From NCBI GenBank assembly GCA_965644295.1, contig CBFFRP010000040.1:1-26489 (forward strand): DNA of 26,489 bases. Reading direction: 5' to 3'. How positions within the stretch are numbered: position 1 is the stretch's first letter; the number at the start of each line of letters is the position of its first letter. Of this stretch, positions 21,297 to 26,489 are shown in pieces. The translations under genes and the position numbers were made by a program. Under the pieces are notes generated by a model. That model was given only the letters and a program-made list of their open reading frames with translations. It was not told the origin of the DNA and searched no databases. Source of the stretch: Paraphysomonas bandaiensis (Eukaryota; Chrysophyceae).

Positions 21297-22676
21297 TTAG
21301 AATATATGTTTTATTGCGTATAGTCTTGTAGTGAATACGAATGCCGATGCATGATTAAAATGTACAATAGATCAATACCATGCCTTTTTATTTAGCTTGA
21401 GCTTTTATTGGTTTTGATTTCTTAATTTGAATATTTAAAGATCATCTCATGATGTGCCTTCAACTAGTTATAGCAATTCGTAGCCAGTTTACTAATCTTT
21501 CCACAGGATATTTGATATCTTGATCCATCGCTGACTGTAAGCGAAATAGCGGTGCAGATACTCTTATATCAAATGGATAGTCATTGGCCTCGGTAATAAA
21601 CACACAAGGGGACGAATAAAATATTTTGGTGAGAATATTCGAGGGTAAACGAGGTCGAAAAGCCCGAGAAGAAGAAGGGGCGATACTCCTTACCTCTAGG
21701 TTATCCTCAATATGTTGTTGAAAACCCAATATCTAGATATCGTATAGCTATTTTATGAAATAAGCGTTTTATGATCAATGACGGTATATATTATACTGCA
21801 TGCTTATTAGATGCTTATTAGGGAATAGCAATATTGCACTAGATTAACTAGTAGATTAACCCCTCAAATATCTATATATAATAGCTACAACAAATGTACT
21901 CCTATACCACAAAAGGACACTGAGGGAAGAGAAGCAGCGAGAAATTCGAAATTCGTACATAATAAATGTGATGATGAAAGTGAAGATTGTAGTCGTACGG
22001 GGCTACTTTTACTGCCAAAATTAGCATCATCACATTTATATTCAACACGCATAACCTCTGCTAGTGCTCCTAATTTGAATGATGTATGTATTGTGTAAGG
22101 CACGTAATTCAGGTAAGCACGACGTGACCCAAGACCAATATCACAATTAATTTAGAAGATAGTTTCTGTTTAACCGAATATTGAAGTCGAATGTCTATAT
22201 TGGCCCTGTGCTAACATGAGCATTCATTTGAGCCCAATTCAGGTCGAATAATCACTTTTTTAGAGTCAAATGGGGATAATATTATAAAGAGTGAAGACTA
22301 CAGTTCGCCATAATCATTAGAGGAAGTCATAACTGCGGTCTATCGTATTTTTCTTCTTCTATTCTACTTTTAGGATCTTTTCAATATAGCACGAGAAAGT
22401 AAATTGTAGTTATCGTGTATTCTATCTTTTATGTGTAAATAGAAAGGACATTCTCAGCAAGAATTACGAAATTGAAGCTGACGCTGCGAAATTATTCAAA
22501 GTAACGACAAACCTCGTCTCCTTTATATGTGCATCCTACAGAGATCATTTATTGAGTGTCCTCCAATTAAAAACAATATCTGATGCATTATTCATTACAT
22601 ATTATGTCGAGCTATAAGATACAGGCAAAACAGACACAAGTCCAATTACACATCAGTCTCATATATAAATGTCTAG
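21297..22676. other. 1.4-kb interval without a confident gene
   Basis: This lies between the convergent methyltransferase fusion (plus) and FYVE-SNARE gene (minus). On the minus strand, 21460-21729 is open (ending with a plausible peptide, DIRVSAPLFRLQSAMDQD), and 21885-22103 is open (containing PYTIHTSFKLGALAEVMRVEY). A GTAAGG donor-like site at about 21693 and several acceptor-like sites occur. I could not assemble a start-to-stop model or recognise a family. 22200-22670 is AT-rich with nothing visible. Confidence 0.4.
21460..22103 (-). other. possible small unrecognised spliced gene or relic
   Basis: Two minus-strand open segments (21460-21729 and about 21885-22103) have reasonable amino-acid composition and end in splice-like sequences, but the sequence between them is AT-rich and carries stops. 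No initiator exon was found. The product is unknown, and it may be noise. Confidence 0.2.
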
Positions 22677-25189
22677 TTACTTTCTCCCACCGCCTGCCGA
22701 AGAAGATTTCTTTTTCCTCCACGATGAAGTCACTTGAACCCTTTCCTGCTGTTGAGATAAAAGTTGTTTGGCCATCCTATTATACTCAGCAGCCGCCTAC
22801 AAGAGTAAAATGTATCAATATTAATACATCATATCATCCACTTCGCGCAATATATACCGTGTCCAGCTTTTCGCTTTTATCAGCAAGCGTAGTGAGTTTC
22901 TCGCCCCTCTCTTTCAGCGCCTCTCCGGTCGCTCCTAGTGTGTCCTTTACATCATCTATCTTGCTATGTTCCCCAGTACTCAAGCTATTCCCTGTTCCAG
23001 AATCCTCAAGTAACTCCCCGTGCTCCATTTCCTTTTCTCTCTCCATTTGCAAAAGGAGATCTTTCTTAGCTTTAGCCATAGCCAAATTACGAGCAGTAGC
23101 CTCGCTTGTCAATCGGTTGAAGCACCCATCGCAGACTCTGTCACCTGATCCCTTCGCACCTGATCCTCTTCTATCCTGGGGTTGAAGTGGAAGTCGTTTA
23201 GTTGAGCATGGCGCACAACATAACGTTCCACATCCCCGGCAGTGATGCCGCCTATTGGAGTACGTGAACTTATCCACGCAGAGCATGCAGTAGTCGGACG
23301 CGTTGTTATCAACCCAGTCCTACACAAACAAATAACTGTCATTATATCTGTACTACACTTCCACAATTGCAATTGGTGCTCACCATCTGGCTAATCATGG
23401 GGTCTCGTGTTGCAATGAACTCCTCGAAATTATCCGGTTCTTTCGCAGAGTGCCATGCCAGTCGCGCTGCATCGATCGCTTCCTGAGGAAAAATTTCACA
23501 ATCAGCGGATTAAAAATTCTTTAAAGCGGGACCACCTTGAATGAATCTCTCAGGTCTGCAATGCTGTCCTCCGTGTAACGACCCCCTTTGCGAACAATCT
23601 CAAGCAGAACAGGTAGAGCTCGCAACACCCAAGTTCCATATTGCTGTACCCGTTCCTGCATAGCATCTGGCGAAGAGCCATCAGCTGCAGAGTTTCCCTC
23701 GCCCGTCTCTTTCCTCTTCTCCTACAATGTTCAAAAATAATCACATATATCACCAGCAACACTAAAGCAATACCGAGGAGTGCGCATATAGCACCATGTT
23801 AAATGCCGACCTCCCCGAGGCATCTTTCCAGTTCGGATGGGCTCCATTATCCAGAAATGAGCGCACAGTCTCGACGTCTGGGTTCTCCACCGAGCATGCG
23901 AGCTGTAGTGGAGTTACCCCGGTTCTACCATGTTTAGTATTGACATGTGCGCCAGCCAATACCAGTAATCTAACAGGACGAGACAAATTTCTTGCAGCAC
24001 ATTCATGTAACGGTGCAGATCCAGTTGAATCAAGCTGATCGAAGTTTACATTGTTGAAGTGAAGCATCTGTAACGTATTGCCAAGCCCCTTGCTAACATG
24101 GCCATACAACGCCGCCATAAATAGTACGTCCCGGTCCTTCAAGTTCCTCAGGGTTACATCTGCCCCACGATCTAGCAACAGACGTATTGCACTGTCGTGG
24201 CCCCGAGAGGCGGCAATTAATAAAGGACTATTGAGGCCATTATTTAGGGCATCAACTTCACATCCCGCCTCAAGGAGGAGCTTAATAATTTTAAAGTGAC
24301 CTCGAAGGGCGGCCCAGTGTAGTGGGTTCATGCCACTTGAATCAGCGGCATTTATAATGTCCAGTACAGTGTCAGGGTCTGACTGCGACAGAGCCTCCAA
24401 ATGACCTCGAACCCCTTCAAGATTACCCAATAGGGCGTCAGACCACAGCGTACCAAGAATGGCTTCATGTTGCCACCCAGGTTCCATTGCTCGCGGAGTC
24501 CCTGCATGCCATGCGTATATAGCAAGCTCAATTTCTTCCAACCATATACGCTTGTCACTCTCAGATTCAGCAATGATTGTGTACACTCGCTCTGGCATAT
24601 GGACATCGAATGCGCAAGGGTTATCTGGTTCTTCTATAGATTTACTGTGTATTGCCATTCGATCAAGAGGCAAAACTTGGTGGATCGCATACTTCTCTGA
24701 CATCTTCAATATACTAAGTTTTTTAGTCGTGGTATTCTGACATGACGTTATAATCAATATATCGTTGAATAGAAACATGTGTCTAGAGTTAGTGTGGTTC
24801 ACGATACAGTTCAGACCTGAGGAAAAAGTTAAAAATATTCTAATATTGAAAAAATAATTACTTTTTTTCAGCACTCTCCCATCAAATAAAATTACTCTAA
24901 CGGTATCCATTAAGTCAAACTCCAGAATATCTTCTTGATCTTCATCGATCTGCGGATTTTTGTTTTTCGGTGGCCTGGTATACAGCTTTGAAGCTAGCTT
25001 CTCAATAGTCTTTCTCTGAGATTCCGTTGGGTCAGGGTTTCGACCTTAAAGGGAACATGAGTACAGTGTTATCGATATTTGATATCTATCACCTCTATCA
25101 CGGCCAAAATCTCTACCAGTGAGGCAGTCATCTACTCCGAGACAGTCGTAGTAGTCATCTATCCTATTGCTCTCTTCAGGATCAAACAT
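22677..25189 (-). CDS. PH-ankyrin-FYVE protein with C-terminal R-SNARE motif
   Basis: Probable endosomal adaptor binding phosphoinositides and SNAREs (inferred). Exons: 25093-25189 (or ending at 25117), 24862-25044, 23774-24816, 23536-23721, 23384-23482, 22858-23319, 22677-22796, about 729 aa. Both donor choices for exon 1 keep frame; the 48-nt intron matches its neighbours better than the 72-nt one. A PH-like domain spans about residues 78-195 (HMFLFNDILII, ending RIWLEEIELAI). Ankyrin repeats span about 215-441 (GMNPLHWAALRGHFKIIKLL and following). A complete FYVE finger starts at residue 537: WVDNNASDYCMLC, RRHHCRGCG and RVCDGC, with eight Cys; the Asp of WxxD is Asn. Residues about 654-705 match the R-SNARE heptads in register with synaptobrevin, including the zero-layer Arg674 (EALKERGEKLTTLADK). 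The protein ends in a basic, Ser/Gly-rich tail with no membrane anchor, unlike synaptobrevin, so membrane contact would come from FYVE and PH. Confidence 0.85.
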
Positions 25190-25480
25190 ACTAGATCTTA
25201 TTTCTGCTAAATGACGAAAGCGTGTATTTCAGGCAATAGAGAGGTGAAATTAGTCAGAGGTACAATGCCGGGGAAGGTTGTTGTTACAGCAGAGCGATAG
25301 AAACAAACACTACATAATTCATAGTACTCTTAAGGACCGTGTTTCACATGATTTTATGTAATCAGTCACATCTATGGGCACCATAATAACTATAACCCAC
25401 TTTGACGTAAGGTGTGAGTCGATTATCTGCAGCGTTAATGAAGTCTCCCATTCGCTTATTCACTGCAAAGCTTTGCGAAT

Positions 25481-25504
25481 ATACAGTCATGTATACAGTC
25501 ATGT
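25481..25504. repeat. 12-bp tandem duplication
   Basis: The unit ATACAGTCATGT occurs twice in tandem, followed by a partial third unit, upstream of the FYVE-SNARE gene. Confidence 0.7.
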
Positions 25505-25540
25505 ATACTTCATACCACAGTCCACACAAGGAGGAAGAGG

Positions 25541-25554
25541 GTATACCGGTATAC
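25541..25554. promoter_or_regulatory. palindrome GTATACCGGTATAC, copy 3
   Basis: Perfect 14-bp palindrome identical to the copy at 14820-14833, located about 350 bp upstream of the FYVE-SNARE start codon. Confidence 0.5.
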
Positions 25555-25783
25555 TGCTGCTGTAGGGGTAGGAGGCCAGAAAGTATGCAGATAAGCTGGT
25601 AGTTTGTATATCCTTACACACATGGTCCAACACGCATACTGCTGGTCAAGTAGTAGACGGATACATCACTACGATGTTTCATCAAGATCTTCAACACAGC
25701 ACTGAGTAGAACACAAGAGCATGGCATGTAATCCACACGAGCCACAATGCATACCTCTACTTTGGTATGGCTTTGAGAGGATT

Positions 25784-25832
25784 TTCAATAGTAAAACAAA
25801 CAATCTCATTCAATAGTAAAACAAACAATCTC
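25784..25832. repeat. 24-bp direct repeat, two copies
   Basis: An identical 24-bp unit (starting TTCAATAGTAAAAC, ending CAATCTC) occurs at 25784-25807 and 25809-25832, one base apart. The two copies are exact, so the duplication is probably recent. Confidence 0.85.
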
Positions 25833-26489
25833 TCAGATTACGGTCTAGATGATGTGAATCATGCAGTATTGGAGCATATATTCAAAAGAAACAAGAGTCA
25901 ACTATGCCCAGTTGTATAGCGATGTCAATCGTGCTTGTTCTAAATTGAAGGCGTACATTTGTATAAAGAATGTATTGATTGAAGTAGTCAGTGCATACAT
26001 TTTGTCTAGACTCCCGGTGTATATATTGTATGCTGTGTAAAGCAGGCCCTGGTTAGACCCACATGCTACTTGCGTGATCACAAGTAACTCCACCTCCTAT
26101 TTTGGGGAGGGCGTGGGATAAGCCACTGCGTTAAGAGATGTACACGACACATACGTGGGCCATGTGTGGTTGCATGAAGTTCCGCTTAGTCTTTGCAAAA
26201 GGAGAGAGTAGCTTCATAGTCTCGTTTTGTGATGACGCTAGATAATGTAAAAGATATTGCGTAATAACAGTGCATTTTTTGCATTATGATTTTTTAATAT
26301 TCATTCTATTTTCACGCAAAATACGCACCAATCCGGTGCTGCAGACACCCAACAGCTGACTAATATTGTGTTTCACGATTAGAAAATTATATTTAATTTG
26401 TGCTTACATACATATATAGTCTCAAGCACTACTCTCTCAAACGCGTATTCGGCAGGAAGTGACCCAAGTGCATATGTAAGTGGCTGTTG

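Larger units (their letters stand above)
25190..26489. other. gene-poor right end; upstream region of the FYVE-SNARE gene
   Basis: The first few hundred bases should contain the promoter of the minus-strand FYVE-SNARE gene, including the palindrome at 25541-25554. The rest shows only short ORFs, two small tandem duplications, and a somewhat GC-richer stretch at about 26040-26240 in which I recognise no RNA gene. Confidence 0.5.

Noticed and set aside
22583-23185. 200-codon plus-strand ORF
   Set aside because: Antisense shadow of the FYVE/SNARE exons; Ser/Pro-rich composition typical of a reverse frame.
26040-26240. GC-richer stretch considered as an snRNA or other ncRNA
   Set aside because: No U1, U2, U4, U5, U6, 5S, SRP or tRNA signature that I recognise, and no clean Sm site.

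Overview
The window is eukaryotic nuclear DNA, most likely from a protist. Genes are interrupted by very short GT-AG introns: I place 26 coding introns, nearly all 42-81 nt (one modelled at 98 nt). Gene-free stretches are AT-rich and carry transposon remains. The proteins include a U1 snRNP component, FYVE and SNARE trafficking modules, and a triple EMAP/WD40 protein with an N-terminal EF-hand pair. That last architecture I associate with stramenopile/SAR-type protists; the lineage call is inference from memory.

Layout. 1-2099 holds AT-rich DNA and a decayed hAT transposon (803-1951) with an intact 8-bp target-site duplication. 2100-9206 (minus) is a giant EF-hand + three-module EML-like protein, about 2267 aa in 7 exons. 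9207-11457 has no confident gene, but minus-strand exon-like segments lie at 9.8-10.9 kb. 11458-14418 (minus) is an unrecognised helical-repeat-like protein of about 840 aa in 9 exons. 14957-15465 (plus) is U1-C, hidden because its zinc finger is split over three small exons. 15466-16369 holds two hAT-type MITEs. 16370-18706 (minus) is a guanylate-binding-protein-like protein with a C-terminal CaaX box but without recognisable GTP-binding motifs. 19161-21296 (plus) is an intronless S4 / RluA-like / PrmC-HemK methyltransferase fusion. 21297-22676 has no confident gene. 22677-25189 (minus) is a PH-ankyrin-FYVE protein ending in an R-SNARE motif. 25190-26489 is gene-poor.

The genes do not form a pathway. 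Gene order is divergent/convergent: the helical-repeat gene and U1-C share one divergent intergenic region, and the GBP-like gene and the methyltransferase fusion share another. Both regions, plus the upstream region of the FYVE-SNARE gene, carry the same palindromic motif (arms GTATACC/GGTATAC), a candidate promoter element.

The most notable points are three unusual proteins (FYVE-R-SNARE fusion, pseudo-RluA-PrmC fusion, GTPase-dead GBP), the shared palindrome, and a hAT element with its related MITEs. Splice models were derived by hand; reading frame is preserved across every modelled junction and each total length is a multiple of three, but no transcript data were available.
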